DNA from: Arion vulgaris
Lineage: Eukaryota; Mollusca; Gastropoda; Stylommatophora; Arionidae
Direction: 5' to 3'
NCBI GenBank assembly: GCA_020796225.1
Contig: CM036761.1
Coordinates: 31,632,928 to 31,696,927, forward strand
DNA length: 64,000 bases
Part shown: positions 23,189 to 34,354 of the stretch, in pieces
How the letters are laid out: every line of letters starts with the position of its first letter
Numbering within the stretch: the stretch's first letter is position 1
Translations under genes and position numbers: made by a program
The notes under the pieces: model-generated
The model's input: the letters and a program-made list of their open reading frames with translations, nothing else
What the model was told of the DNA's origin: nothing
The model's database searches: none

Positions 23189-23333
23189 CACATGTCCTAA
23201 ACGTGTAGAAGTCTATGCGTTTAGGGACCTACCAAACCAATGTGCAACGTATGCACGTTCTTGGCAAAGATCAAATCATATCACAAAGAGTGATTAAAAT
23301 TGGTCATAAAGAACGAACACAAAGAAGACGAAG
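23189..23333 (+). mobile_element. SINE family A, 5'-truncated
   Basis: Only the 3' ~145 bp are present, from CACATGTCCTAAACGTGTAG to a GAAGACGAAG tail. A perfect 13-bp TSD, ATAACAGCTCAGT, lies at 23176-23188 and 23334-23346. 5' truncation with a TSD is the signature of LINE-driven copying. Confidence 0.9.
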
Positions 23334-23463
23334 ATAACAGCTCAGTTTTATTGCTGATTTTATGCGTCAAAATTGTATGTATTCAGCAGAGTACTGTTTT
23401 AACGTCTTCTTTGTTTCTACTAATTTCGCCATTTTTCTGTAGCATAGTTTACTGCTTACATTT

Positions 23464-23692
23464 ATCAATATAAGACATGAAGGGCTAGAGAAGACCATCA
23501 TGGAAGGAAGCATACCAGCAAAGAGAAGAAGATGAAGACCACGGAGAAGATGGATTCAAGATGTAACTGATGGTTTGAACATGACGGCTGCAGAGGCAGG
23601 ACATCTGGCCTATGAGAGAGAGAGATTTCCGAGGAGTGTTGGGGTGGCAAAGTTCTGCTCAGGAGAAGCTATTTGATGATGATGATGATGTA
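23464..23692 (+). mobile_element. LINE 3' tail (TAAEAG...FDDD family)
   Basis: Reads IRHEGLEKTIMEGSIPAKRR, then RPRRRWIQDVTDGLNMTAAE, AGHLAYERERF and ends in a GATGATGATGATGATG run. It is the clearest copy of the tail amplified at 34.6-36.4 kb. Confidence 0.8.
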
Positions 23693-23811
23693 ACAACATT
23701 GTTTTTGCTCTATACTTGTTTGTTCTGTATGTCATTAAAACCTCTTTAAGCTGAACCCCGGCCCTTTCAACAGAGAATTGATACTTATTTTTTATATATC
23801 AGGAAGGTAAA

Positions 23812-23930
23812 CCAACAACCTTTCAGAAAGTAATGGCAAACTACTGAACGTAAAAGTGGTGCCTAGAAAATCGACGATTCGTTTACTGTTGTTTATGGCT
23901 ACGTCCTGTAAAGGATATGTCCCGATTTCC
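23812..23930 (+). mobile_element. SINE family D, 3' part
   Basis: Contains CAGAAAGTAATGGCAAAC, CTACTGAACGTA, GTGGTGCCTAGAAAATCGAC and GTCCTGTAAAGGATATG. The tRNA-like head is missing. Confidence 0.75.
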
Positions 23931-24807
23931 TTATTGCGGAGAATTCTGGAAGCAATTCATTGTTCGGATCTATACTAGAAAGCACCGAAAGTTTTAAATA
24001 AGTCACGTGGACCGTAACAGTGATAATGATCTCACTGACACTAGAAAATGTTTTCATCTCGTTAATTTTCACAAAAACTGCGATTTATTCATTTTAAAAC
24101 AAATGTAACTCATTATTAAATATATTTAAAATAAGCATAAAATAAATAGTATCAGATCATGAGATAGTAAGTCCCTCTTGACCAGTAATCGCCCTACACA
24201 TATTTGCTTTTTACATATGATTGCCCACTTACAGCGTTTTATCGCGTCCGGGATGAGAATGGCTATATCGCCCACTTTGAGAATCGCTACTTTATAATGT
24301 AAATAAACAACAAATCAATCGCCTGTTTGTTCTACTATTGATTGCAATAATTATTGGAAAGAAAACAGGGATGACGTCCAAATCAGTGCTGTTTATCGTT
24401 TTTATACAGTGGGGCGCACGTTGGCAGATAGTTGTGAAAGCGCGTGCGCCTTGTAACGATTGCAAAAGTACTACTAATAATAACGACAGTAATATTAATA
24501 GCAGTATTAATATAGTTTAGATGCCAAAGACTTCTTCGGGGGAAAAGAAAATGGTGAGGTTAGGGGCAGTACATTGATTACACAAAATAACACAAAATTG
24601 CAAAAAAGGAAACATCGTGCTCTTGATACTGATATGAACAAACTTAAAAATAGTATGTTTTCTAGAAATATGATTAACGCTGAAGTCGGTGGATTAAATA
24701 GGACACCAGGAATGTATGACACTGGTTCCATAGCATCCGCAGGAACCGCGTTGGGCAGCGCCGGTCTAGACGTTTAACCACTACAGACCAGAGGATAATA
24801 GTTTCAA
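23931..24807. other. Mostly unassigned; tRNA-like stretch on the minus strand near 24700-24785
   Basis: On the minus strand, 24785-24720 reads TCTGTAGTGGTTAAACG, CGGTTCCTGCGGATGC, which resembles a tRNA-derived SINE head but lacks a clean box B. The rest is unassigned. Confidence 0.3.
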
Positions 24808-24821
24808 TATACTTCTCGATG

Positions 24822-25100
24822 AGAGCCGCTGTAGCGTAGTTGTTAGTGAACTCGCTTCTCAAGACTGGTGGTCTGGGTTCAGCTCCCGCAATGCGCGTGG
24901 AATTTTTCCGGACCGCGACGGTTCTCAGGTCGACCCAGCCTCAACTGGGTACCAGACATGCTCTGGGAAAGTAAAGGTGGCCGGCGTGATGCTGACCACA
25001 TCAAACATCGTGTGCCGACGGTCAATGAAAAATACAGGCCTAACACTGTATTGACCTATATACCACGAGGCATGAAAGGGTTCCTTGTTTTACTTTTTTT
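24822..25100 (+). mobile_element. tRNA-derived SINE, family F
   Basis: The head reads GCCGCTGTAGCGTAGTTG, TTAGTGAACTCGC and GGTCTGGGTTCAGCTCCCGC. The body includes TCAACTGGGTACCAGACATG and CTCTGGGAAAGTAAAGG. A perfect 14-bp TSD, TATACTTCTCGATG, lies at 24808-24821 and 25101-25114. Confidence 0.9.
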
Positions 25101-25164
25101 TATACTTCTCGATGTTTCTATATCAAACACTTGTTAAATTATTCTTTATCGTACTTATGTGATT

Positions 25165-25465
25165 TACCATCTGCGATGGTATGACAGGACTACAAGCAGG
25201 GAACTCTGGGATAGAACAGAACAAAGACAGGTGGAACAAGAGATAAGGAGCAGAAGGTGGCGATGGATAGGACACTTTTGAAACCCCCTAAAAACATCAC
25301 AAGACAGGCCCTCCAATGGAACCACCAGGGCAATAGAGGTAGGGGAAGACCCAGGAACACCTGGAGAAGGGAGTTGGAGACAGAATGCAAGAAAATGGGG
25401 AGAGAGTGGAGAGATCTAGAAATGATGGCCTTGGATAGGCGGGATTTATCATCTGACTCAATATA
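25165..25465 (+). mobile_element. LINE C-terminal tail (WRWIGHT family)
   Basis: Reads ELWDRTEQRQVEQEIRSRRW, RWIGHTFETP in one frame and TRQALQWNHQGNRGRGRPRN, TWRRELETECKKMGREWRDL in another, so it carries a frameshift near 25285. This is the conserved C-terminus of a common RTE/L1-like invertebrate LINE. The minus-strand relative is at 62660. Confidence 0.8.
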
Positions 25466-26079
25466 AAACTACTATCTGTCTCCACACTAAATAATCAGCT
25501 GACATTTTAAAAAATAATCATGATAATTGTTAGACAACCAACCGCCAATAACAGCATACAATAAGTAGAGATCGGGTACTAGAGCAACTCGAAGACCAAG
25601 AAAAAGACAGACAATATCAAGACCACACTACATAATCACGGATACAACACAATAACGGTGACTCATATGGGCCTAGAACGCATATTAAAGCTCACATCCC
25701 TAAGTTTAACTGCAAGAGGTGACAACCAATTTCATCTTCCACCTGGGAATAGACAATAGACCATGCTAATTCATATTTATATCAATTCTTGTGAACTAAC
25801 TTGAAAGAATCGTATTAATATGACTTTAAATGGTAATGTGTAGATGGTTGCAAATTATTTATTGCTCTTAATGTTCAAAAATACAAATTAATGTAAAATA
25901 TAGTGAAGGGGAATACCAAATTAGTAAGCAACAAGGAAGAGCACGTGATATTAAACACACACAGCTTGAGTTTAATTTTGATGGGTTTTTTTTTTAAATT
26001 ATTATTGTTCGCCTAACCTGCTTTACACGTTGTCTAGAACAAGCGCCAAAAGATTTGTGAAGATCCATGATAACCTACG
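25466..26079. other. Unassigned sequence
   Basis: No gene or element recognised. Confidence 0.3.
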
Positions 26080-26877
26080 CCAGCCGGCATAGGTTATAAT
26101 GATGATGACGATGAGTGCAAGCCGTCCGTTTAGTGCCAGGACCCGTAAGGGAAGCAAAGAATAGTACCACTGCGATCTACAACGCATGTCGAATGAGATG
26201 ACTGATATAGGACCTAGGAAAGCTACCCTAGTAAATAAAAAGCGTCGCAGAAATCGGATGTGCTGGCCTACTTGTAGGTGCATAACTGACGCAACGTACA
26301 ATCGTTTCTAGGCTCAGATCACATACAATTCACACAGAGTGGTTAACAAGTAGTCGATAGGGAGCCTTTGAAGAAGAAGGTGATGTGTGCAAGAGCATGC
26401 TTGTATAATGTTGTCTTTCATATCGATGTGCGGGGGACTGCCTAGAGTAGTTGATAGTAGCTCGGCCTGCTAGCTGTGCCAGCCGGCATAGGTTATAATG
26501 ATGATGACGATGAGTGCAAGCCGTCCGTTTAGTGCCAGGACCCGTAAGGGAAGCAAAGAATAGTACCACTGCGATCTACAACGCATGTCGAATGAGATGA
26601 CTGATATAGGACCTAGGAAAGCTACCTAGTAAATAAAAAGCGTCGCAGAAATCGGATGTGCTGGCCTACTTGTAGGTGCATAACTGACGCAACGTACAAT
26701 CGTTTCTAGGCTCAGATCACATACAATTCACACAGAGTGGTTAACAAGTAGTCGATAGGGAGCCTTTGAAGAAGAAGGTGATGTGTGCAAGAGCATGCTT
26801 GTATAATGTTGTCTTTCATATCGATGTGCGGGGACTGCCTAGAGTAGTTGATAGTAGCTCGGCCTGCTAGCTGTGAG
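26080..26877 (+). repeat. 399-bp tandem duplication containing a SINE family B copy
   Basis: The unit begins CAGCCGGCATAGGTTATAAT at 26081 and again at 26480. Units differ only by single-base indels (GCTACCCTAG/GCTACCTAG, GCGGGGGACTG/GCGGGGACTG). Each holds a family B SINE (CCGTAAGGGAAGCAAAGAAT, TCGGATGTGCTGGCCTACTT, GTGGTTAACAAGTAGTCG) and the start of a tRNA-headed SINE (CTCGGCCTGCTAGCTGTG). Unit one stops exactly there; unit two continues into the full SINE. Confidence 0.9.
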
Positions 26878-27136
26878 ACGCCTCATAGCTCGGGTTCGAA
26901 CCTACTGTCCGGCATTTGTTCGAGTCCCTGAGTACCTCTGAAGTCGGAGAAAATCTGCCTGTATGGCGAGGAATACTAATTACGAGTACATTGAGCACAC
27001 GGCTGCCAGTGTAAAGTAATTTACAATGTGCACGCTGCTGCCATTGTAAGAAATTGGAAAAACAGATTTTCACGCAAAAATCAGTTTCAGAGATGAAACT
27101 TCGTCTGAGTTGAAAGCGGACGAAAAAAAAAAAAAA
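26830..27136 (+). mobile_element. tRNA-derived SINE, family G, with poly(A)
   Basis: The head has TAGTAGCTCGGCCTGCTAGC and a consensus box B GGGTTCGAACC. It ends in a run of about 16 A. A perfect 12-bp TSD, ATATCGATGTGC, lies at 26818-26829 and 27137-27148. Confidence 0.9.
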
Positions 27137-27244
27137 ATATCGATGTGCAGTTCATGGTGACGTATACAATCATGGATCCCATACAGACGTGTTTTGTTTG
27201 TAATTACCTATCAGTTCTGATGTATCTATTTCTCTATATATAGC

Positions 27245-27345
27245 TCTTTATTTCTTCTATCTATCTATCTATCCCATCTCTATCTATCTAGCTATATATC
27301 TATCTATCCATCTATTTTTATATCTCTCTATCTCGCTTTCTTGCT
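27245..27345. repeat. (TCTA)n microsatellite
   Basis: Imperfect run of TCTA/TATC units. Confidence 0.9.
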
Positions 27346-27498
27346 TTCTTCTAATGGTCTAAATGCAAATGAATGTTCCAGTTGCACTGGGGTTCCTCAT
27401 ATGTCTCTATCCCTGGCACGCCATATGCCCGGAGTATTGCACAAAGCACGAGCTCCGTAGTTTCGTAACTGTCTCTCTTTTTTTTCTGTAATCCTCTG

Positions 27499-27755
27499 TA
27501 ATCGGCGGAGTCTGTGGCTTTGGGGATAGTGACTCGGTCTATTAACCCCGACGCCCTGAGTTCGAATCACGCTGCGGACAGTTTGGTTGCAAATTGTTTC
27601 GCGTGGATTTTTATAAATAGGACGATGACACCACCCGTTCAGAAAGCAATGGCAAACTACTGAACGTAATAATGCCTAGAAAAATCACAAACAGCGTTAA
27701 AAAGCTGGGGTTGATTCGCAAAGTCCTGTAAAGGATATGCAATTAACTTTTAATC
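27499..27755 (+). mobile_element. tRNA-derived SINE, family C
   Basis: Head GGCGGAGTCTGTGGCTTTGG, GACTCGGTCTATTAACCCCG, box B GAGTTCGAATC. Body CGTTCAGAAAGCAATGGCAA, CTACTGAACG, tail GTCCTGTAAAGGATATG. No certain TSD. Confidence 0.85.
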
Positions 27756-28019
27756 TTCAGCCCGGTACCACATTAATTTTGAAGGTTGTCACCACATGTT
27801 TCCTTGATTCTTCTTCATCTCGCTTGCATTTGCTCTTATCAACCAAATTAACCACACGTTGGCTTGTGTAGTTTACGCCGATTACATGAATACATTGCGC
27901 ACGGATCATGCTCCCAAGTCGTGTAGGAATTAAGCATCTGAAAAAAATTATGTATATATGTTTTCTTGGCGCATTCTTTCACTGTTTCTCTCCCCCCTGT
28001 ACATCATAATCGCTACTTA

Positions 28020-28250
28020 TTGGTTTGGTTATTGGTTACTAAACTGACGTCATTGCACTCCGGGCAGACCCATAGGTGCTCAGTCTCCCCAACAGATATC
28101 GAAGAGTATGCATACTGATGGTTCCTGTGGCCTGATTAAACACACCTCTCACTCTGCCTCTCAGGCATCCAGTTCGACTTGAACAACGGGTAACTCCAAA
28201 CTGCTTAAATCGCTACTTAATCCTGTTGAAGTAATTAAGTAGCTACATCA
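28020..28250 (-). mobile_element. Dispersed repeat, one of three copies (LINE-like)
   Basis: It shares CAGACCCATAGGTGCTCAGT, TATGCATACTGATGGTTCC and CATCCAGTTC with 58425-58640 and 60290-60480. On the minus strand one frame ends EHLWVCPECNDVS, which would fit the end of an I-type LINE, but the evidence is thin. Confidence 0.5.
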
Positions 28251-28489
28251 AACCTTTATCTGTTGTGCTGTTGGCCTTGATAAAGCTCATTAGTTGAATT
28301 GTCGGTTTCACGTTTATATGCCGTATGTCATTGTGTTCGCAACATCATTATTTACCTGCAACGTTCAAACTACCAGACTTTGTCTACGGAACAAACGTGA
28401 TTATCTTAAACGAAAAATTACGTGACTACAGAAGATTAATAAGAACAAAAACTGCAGGTCTAGAACGCAATACATATATAGTGGGTGTC

Positions 28490-28720
28490 TGCGATAGTAA
28501 GTTCCATAACAACCAAATAGCACCTGGTTCATACTCCGCTGAGTGCAGTTTAGAAGCAAATTAGTTCCCTGGGATCTTAACGAACGGTAAAAATAGACCT
28601 CACCGTTGAGAAAACAATGACAAACTACTGAACGTATAAGTGGTGACGAGAAAATCGACGACTAGTTTACTGTGGTTGATGGTGATGTCTTGTAAAGGAT
28701 ATGCCAGGATTTTCATTTCA
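28490..28720 (+). mobile_element. SINE family D, worn copy
   Basis: A decayed tRNA-like head (TAGCACCTGGTTCATACTCC) is followed by the family body: GACCTCACCGTTGAGAAAAC, CTACTGAACGTATAAGTGG, GTCTTGTAAAGGATATGCC. The overlapping plus ORF (28325-28564) is not considered coding. Confidence 0.7.
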
Positions 28721-29079
28721 TACATATATATATCTACACCATAATGTATAGACTATAACATACATTCACTTTTTGTTTCCACTCGTTATGGATTTCAGGG
28801 TAGCCATGGTGGCCAATCTAAATGATTTTTCCGTGAAGGTTTGTAATCCTTATCACCAGTGTCCCTCATCATTCAGACAAGCATTTCCCTGACTTCAGGG
28901 GTCCTTATAATTTAGGTTCCCAAGTATGTGATCACTGATTCCTGTAGTCCAAAATGCTTATCATATGCAAATTTTTGGCCCTAGCTGGCCTCGAATTTCA
29001 GAATCTCTACTGTCCTTGGTCACTAGCGCTACTGGTTATCAACTTCGCTATCGGTTATCCATCACACGCATGTATAATA
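28721..29079. other. Unassigned sequence
   Basis: No element recognised. Confidence 0.3.
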
Positions 29080-29325
29080 GGAGGGTCTCAATGTCGAAGT
29101 GGTTAAGTCATTTGCCTGTCGTACTGAAGGTTATGGGTTTAAAACTGGACAGCGGCACATGTGAAATTGTATCACGAGATCCCCAGGATTGTTAACGAGC
29201 TTCGAAGTTTATGCTTTGTGCAATGTGCTCGGCAGATACTATGCCATCTCTGCTGACAGGGACGGAGCCATATAGGAAAACCCGGTGCGGTGAAATCAAT
29301 CCATCACCATTATACCCCTTTTTAT
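29080..29325 (+). mobile_element. SINE family E
   Basis: A tRNA-like head (TCAATGTCGAAGTGGTTAAG) precedes a body shared with 47668 and 54655: GGACGGAGCCATATAGGAAA, ACCCGGTGCGGTGAAATCAA. Three independent copies make it a family. Confidence 0.65.
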
Positions 29326-29620
29326 AATCATGTATATTGGAAGGGATGGTAAAAGATATAAAGAGCTGGAAGAAGTTTATTGAAGACAAGTGCTCCGTTG
29401 GGAGTTGAAAGGAAAGAAGAAGACATGTATAACACATGTTGTTTATTTTCACAATTTTATTTTATGAAACATTTCTTTAAAAAATACTGTTTTGTGTCAT
29501 TTTCACTGTCAGAAACGTTGACTGTCTTCGAAAATGAAAGCCACATTGTTTTATTTAGTTCCTGCGTGTACAACCAAGATTTAGTCGACAAAATGAGCAA
29601 GAATTGAACATATTATAAGA
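29326..29620. other. Unassigned sequence
   Basis: No element recognised. A 75-codon plus ORF lacks any domain. Confidence 0.3.
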
Positions 29621-29635
29621 CAGATTTTAAGGCAT

Positions 29636-29940
29636 AGACAGACATGCAATAATGCAGTCCCGGCAGCAGGCGGACAGACATTCAGGCAGGCAGACATGCA
29701 GGCCGGGCGGCAGACAGACAAGCAAACATAATGAAAAACATACATATAGGTAGGTTTGTAGATAGGTAAGTAGGTGGTTGTCGAGTGGGTGGGTGGGTGG
29801 GCGGGTAGGTAGGTAGATAGGTAGATAAGTAGGTCGTTACGTTTGTAAGTAGGTAGGTAAGTAGGTAGGTAGGTAGGTAGGTATATAGGACGGCAGGTAG
29901 GTAGGCAAATACGGAGGTAGGTAAGTAGGTACAGATACGT
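29636..29940. repeat. (CAGR)n then (GTAG)n tetranucleotide tracts
   Basis: GCAGGCAGACA-type units at 29640-29725, then about 45 imperfect GTAG units to 29940. Confidence 0.9.
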
Positions 29941-30339
29941 AAAATTATATAAGCCTTGTGTTCTAGAGTATTTTCGTTTGTTTGTTCCGTACCTAGATTT
30001 TCTTAATAGAGTATATTACTCGGGTTTCAATTTTTTTTTTATTATTGGGAAAGAATAGCGGAGAAAATTAGAAAATACTCGAATACCTCAACATGTGTAT
30101 TACTGTGAAATTTCGGAAGAGGCTCCAAATCAGACCACTGTTGATATATAAGGATATCAGGTAGGCTTCAACGGCGAACTTCTCTATCAGTCGCAAAATA
30201 TGGGAAGAAATTGCAGCTAATTAACGAGTTTTGTTGAAAACACTATTACGCAAAATTGCAGAATCTATTGAAAAGAAACATAGGAACTAGCTTGAAGGCA
30301 AGAGAGACAAGCGTACACTTAGAAGTCACATTAACACAC

Positions 30340-30960
30340 TTGGTAAATCACTGTCTGTAAAAACAAAAAAAGTCAAATATATATAATGAACGGAAAGAGG
30401 CCAAAGGTAAGAAGAAAATAAGCTGAAAATCCTACAGAATCCTCCCAATTAAAATGAGCATTACATTAAATAGTAATGAGGGCTGAAAAATGAGACATAA
30501 AATTATAGTCACGTTGAAGACATTTCTAAATAAATGGTTACGAAGAATACTGTAAATTTTCTGGTCAAATGCGACAGCAATTTTCAAATAAAGAGCCTTT
30601 GAAACCAAACATACTGCGCGTCATTGGAGATCATCATTAAAAGGTGAAGGTGGAAGTGAATTGAGAATGTATGTAGTATGTCAGTAGAACATTGGTAAGA
30701 ACAGCTTTCAGATGGACAGGACCGCTGACTAAGACCGGACACATCGCCGAAGGATAAGCACCAGATCTCCAAATGGTGCTGAGATGTGACGTAAAACACA
30801 CCAATGCTAAGGCTGCATGAATCAGATTTCCACATAAATAAGATTTATGGAGAAGCCTGGTTCATCAATCTAAGCGGGGATCATGACAGAGAGAGATGGA
30901 CAGGACATGGGAAAATAAGTCGTAGGAGTGCAAAAAAACATTGAGAAGAAGGATTAAAAG
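30340..30960 (+). mobile_element. Probable LINE tail, heavily decayed
   Basis: Sequence from about 30590 (CATTGGAGATCATCATTAAAAGGTG, GTAGTATGTCAGTAG) resembles 45735-45960. The latter reads TIINRRRWRGIDHKRCVVCQ, similar to the RRRWxxIGHxLR segment of LINE C-termini. Weak support. Confidence 0.4.
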
Positions 30961-30970
30961 AGAGACTGTC

Positions 30971-31495
30971 TTCTTCTTTGAATGCTATCTATCGACCACT
31001 TGTTAACCACTCTGTGTGATTTGTATGTGATCTGAGTCTGGGAGCGATTGAATGTTGTGCCAGTTATGCCTTTACAAGTAGGCCAGCACATCCGATTTCT
31101 GCGATGCTGTTTATTTACTACGGTAGCTTCACTAGGTCCTACATCAGTCACATCAGCTGAAGTGCAGGGTAACGAGCGTGCAGACTTTCTTGCAAACAAT
31201 GCCCCGACTCAAACGGGCAGAAGTATGGACAGAGCCGATATCATCAATGCGGTACGCTCTGATCAAATTAGGGTGAGAAGATGAATGGGGTGAATCAACT
31301 TATCATGGGTACGGTGAGCAAATGGACTTTAGGATGCCTGCTGCAGTGGAGGACAGAGCATGCATGGGAATGCCCAATGTGCCGTGATGTCGATCGCATA
31401 ACATAACATAACATCAGTCACCTCTTACGACATGCCTTGTAGGTCGCAGTGGTACTATTCTTTGCTTCCCTTGCAAACCCCTGCACCACCTAGGC
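30971..31495 (-). mobile_element. SINE family B interrupted by a LINE tail
   Basis: Family B on the minus strand at 30971-31151 resumes at 31411-31495 (CCTCTTACGACATGCC, CAGTGGTACTATTCTTTGCT). The gap is filled by the LINE fragment listed next. The 11-bp ACATCAGTCAC is present on both sides. Confidence 0.9.
31152..31410 (+). mobile_element. 5'-truncated RNase-H LINE inserted in a SINE
   Basis: Starts EVQGNERADFLANNAPTQTG, the end of an RNase H domain (GNERAD motif), then GRSMDRADIINAVRSDQIRV. It ends with GATGTCGATCGCATAACATA and further AACAT repeats. A perfect 11-bp TSD, ACATCAGTCAC, lies at 31141-31151 and 31411-31421. Same family as 53280-54470. Confidence 0.9.
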
Positions 31496-31499
31496 GGGA

Positions 31500-31700
31500 A
31501 AGGAGAGATGACAGATTATGGCCTGACATGAAAAACAATTAATAAAAAAGGCAGCAGAATAGCAATAATGAAAGTATTTTGTGGAAGCCTTATGTCTCAA
31601 ACGGGACAGGAAGAGGATACAGATAGAAATCGCTGTTTGAGATACTGCGACGGAGATCGGAGCACCTATGGACATGTAAGAACTGTAATGAAGATATTCC
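31500..31700 (+). mobile_element. LINE tail trace
   Basis: GTGGAAGCCTTATGTCTCAA, ACGGGACAGGAAGAGGATAC reads LWKPYVSNGTGRGYR. A similar phrase (LLWKSYLLNRTRRG) lies at 45940-45985, so both are tails of one family. Confidence 0.4.
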
Positions 31701-32029
31701 TAACTGAAACTGAAACAAAAATAAATAGATATATTTAAACACAGACACGCCCATGTTAAGATTCTATTGTTATGGTCTCTGACACATTGTAGAGTAAAGT
31801 GATAAAATAGTTTGAAGTGTTAAGAAAGTCACAGGAAGATGATGTGATTTGTTGACTTTCTCTTTCCTTACCGTTGTCGTTGACTCGGCGAGCTAGGAAC
31901 AGCATTGAGAACATTCAAAAACTAAAATAGATGATATATATATTATTTCACGAAAATTATGGAAAAGTTACTTTGTATACTGAATTTTGGGTGCTGCAGA
32001 TCAGAAACGCTCATGTGTTGTTGGGGCTT

Positions 32030-32272
32030 ACAATTGAAGCAAAGAATAGTAACACTGCAACCTACAAGGCATGTCGTAAGAGGCGACTGAGGTAGGGACA
32101 TAGGGAAGTTACTCTAGTTAATAAAAAAGCATCGCAGAAATCGGATGTGCTGGCCTACTTGTAGACGCATAACTAGCACAACGTACAGCTGCTCTTAGGC
32201 TCAGATCACAAACAAATTCCACAGAGTGATTAACTAGTGGTCGATATGGAGCGTTCGAAGAAGAAGAACCGT
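32030..32272 (+). mobile_element. SINE family B
   Basis: Contains GGCATGTCGTAAGAGGCGAC, GCATCGCAGAAATCGGATG, and the tail GGTCGATATGGAGCGTTCG followed by AAGAAGAAG. It is one of the most intact members. Confidence 0.85.
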
Positions 32273-32395
32273 GAATATCCGTTACTGACATAATTTCATT
32301 TGTACTTGGAATCTGTAAAGTGGAAGATGTATTTTATTTGAAACGCATGATAAAAAAACAGCGAATTAATCTGCTTATTATATGCCCACTACATA

Positions 32396-33238
32396 TATAT
32401 ATATATATATATATGTGTGTGCTTTTGAATGAAAGTGTTACAGAAGAGTTCTCCGTATTGCGTGCCAAGAGAATAAATAGATCTATCTAGAGCAGTGGTT
32501 GTCAACATTTTTCAGCTGGTGCCTTCCTTAAATATCAGACAAGCTGTCCACTCCACACCGTCAACCTTTTTTTCTCGTTTTTCCACCACTGAATTAACTG
32601 CAATTTCCAAATAAAAAAAAATAAAAATACATGTTCTCACTCTGAGCGTCATAACAACATTGCCTTCTAAACACAATAACATTGGCAAAGAGAAATGTAA
32701 ACATTACGCAAATTAATATTTAGCCATAAATTTGATGAAAATATTAACATGAGTCAAAATCAGTGATGTACTCTATGTTATATTTTAAAGAATTTTTGAG
32801 CCTAAATTTAATGTGGGAAAAAGGATTAAGCTAGAGAAATAAGTTTTTATAAAAACTTATTAAAACGCAAAATTCACAAAATTGTCATAACGTTTCACGA
32901 TCTCCTGATACCACCTCACGCCTGATTCGGGAGAGGGGTAGGCGCCCATTTTCCAGATTGATGAATAATTATCTCTAGGAAACTGCTAATAAAAGAAAAT
33001 TGGCTGATGTTACAAATAATAAGGAGAAAATTTGATGTATATTGAAAATATAAAAAAGACACGAAGTATTGGAAAAGACCATTATGAAAGGAGACATCCA
33101 GGCCAAAAAGAGAAGAAAAAGAAAACGGATATAATGTATTCAGAACGTGATTGGTGAGTTTTGAATAACGGCAACAGAGGAGGAACATCGGAACTATGAG
33201 AGAGAGAGAGAAATTCCGAAGGACATGCAACATTTGCA
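32396..33238 (+). mobile_element. LINE tail (TAAEAG family) split by a hAT-like fragment
   Basis: After a (TA)n run, 32420-32485 matches the family segment GTGTTACAGAAGAG...; 32980-33238 continues with GAAAATTGGCTGATG, KDHYERRHPGQ-like sequence and (AG)n before GAAATTCCGAAGG. The 500 bp between is foreign. The coding frame is broken. Confidence 0.55.
32493..32975 (+). mobile_element. hAT-like fragment inside a LINE
   Basis: The left edge CAGTGGTTGTCAACATTTTT closely resembles hAT/Charlie termini (CAGTGGTTCTCAACC). The right end does not show the complementary terminus, so the element is partial or eroded. The rest is AT-rich and noncoding. Confidence 0.5.
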
Positions 33239-33263
33239 AGCCATTCTTCTCTGTTTTTGGATG

Positions 33264-33675
33264 TTCTCTATATTAGGCCAACGTTGGGGATTACTTTCTT
33301 ACAGTTCGTGTTCTCTATATTAGGCCAACATTGTGATTACTTTCTTACAGTTCATGTACTCTATATTAGGCCAACGTTGTGGTTACTATCTTACAGTTCG
33401 TGTTCTCTATATTAGGCCAACATTGTGATTACTATCTTACAGTTCATGTTCTCTATATTAGGCCAAAGCTGTGGTTACTTTCTTACAGTTCATGTTCTCT
33501 ATATTAGGCCAAAGTTGTGATTATTCTTACAGTTCATGTCCTCTATATTAGACCAACATTGTGGCTACTATCTTACAGTTCATGTTCTCTATATTAGGTC
33601 AAAGCTGTGGTTACTTTCTTACAGTTCATGTTCTCTATATTAGGCCAAAGCTGTGGTTATTTTCTTTCAGTTCAT
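33264..33675. repeat. 46-bp minisatellite, 9 units
   Basis: The unit runs TTCTCTATATTAGGCCAA to TTTCTTACAGTTCATG with starts about 46 bp apart from 33264. Units alternate between AACATTG, AACGTTG and AAAGCTG variants. Confidence 0.95.
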
Positions 33676-34020
33676 GTTCTACTTTTTCCAGTGTGGTTTG
33701 AGTCTTCTACGTTTTGTTCTGTATAGTTGTTCACCCAAACAATTGGACAGGTTAATTTTCCATGACTTACCGATGTCTGATCCATCTCAACTTCATATGC
33801 TGTGTTTTTTCTGTACACTGTTAATAGTTCTGTGCATAGTTCTTGACAGAACCCCTTCAGATCTTTCACAGATATGTTATATAAAAGCTGGAAAGTTTGG
33901 ACATATTTTTCTACATTATTCTACATCATTTTGATCCGTATAGCAACGTTGATATAAAAACACAGCAGCGGTGTATATTAATCTGGTGAAGTATCTCGCC
34001 TCTCTCTCTCTCTCTCGGGA
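33676..34020. other. Unassigned, ends in (TC)n
   Basis: A 93-codon plus ORF at 33653-33934 starts within the minisatellite and shows no domain. A (CT)n run precedes the MITE at 34031. Confidence 0.3.
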
Positions 34021-34030
34021 TGGATATATA

Positions 34031-34272
34031 CAGTGGCGGCTCGTCATTAAAGGCCAGTGGGGCGGGGCCCCACCAAAAATTATGTGTAACGTGTATTTAT
34101 TATTTCATAATTATTACTTTTAACGTGAAACTGATTAGCTTTGAAAGTTGAATATCTTCCCGGAATATACAAATAATAATAAATACTAAATTCTATAGTA
34201 ACCCAAAACCATGGCTTTTCCGAAAAATGTTTGTCTGGCCCCTTCAATAAAAATAGTCACGAGCCGCCACTG
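34031..34272 (+). mobile_element. Short hAT-type MITE, copy 4 (long form)
   Basis: CAGTGGCGGCTCGTCATTAA to ACGAGCCGCCACTG, 242 bp, about 75 bp longer than the other copies. The 8-bp TSD GATATATA lies at 34023-34030 and 34273-34280. Confidence 0.9.
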
Positions 34273-34354
34273 GATATATATATATATATAATAAACTAGA
34301 AAACGCGCAGGACATTGAAACATAATGTAGCGTAATAAACATTGAAATGAAAAT

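Noticed and set aside
28325..28564. A 79-codon ORF as an exon
   Set aside because: Its second half is the worn tRNA-like head and body of a family D SINE.
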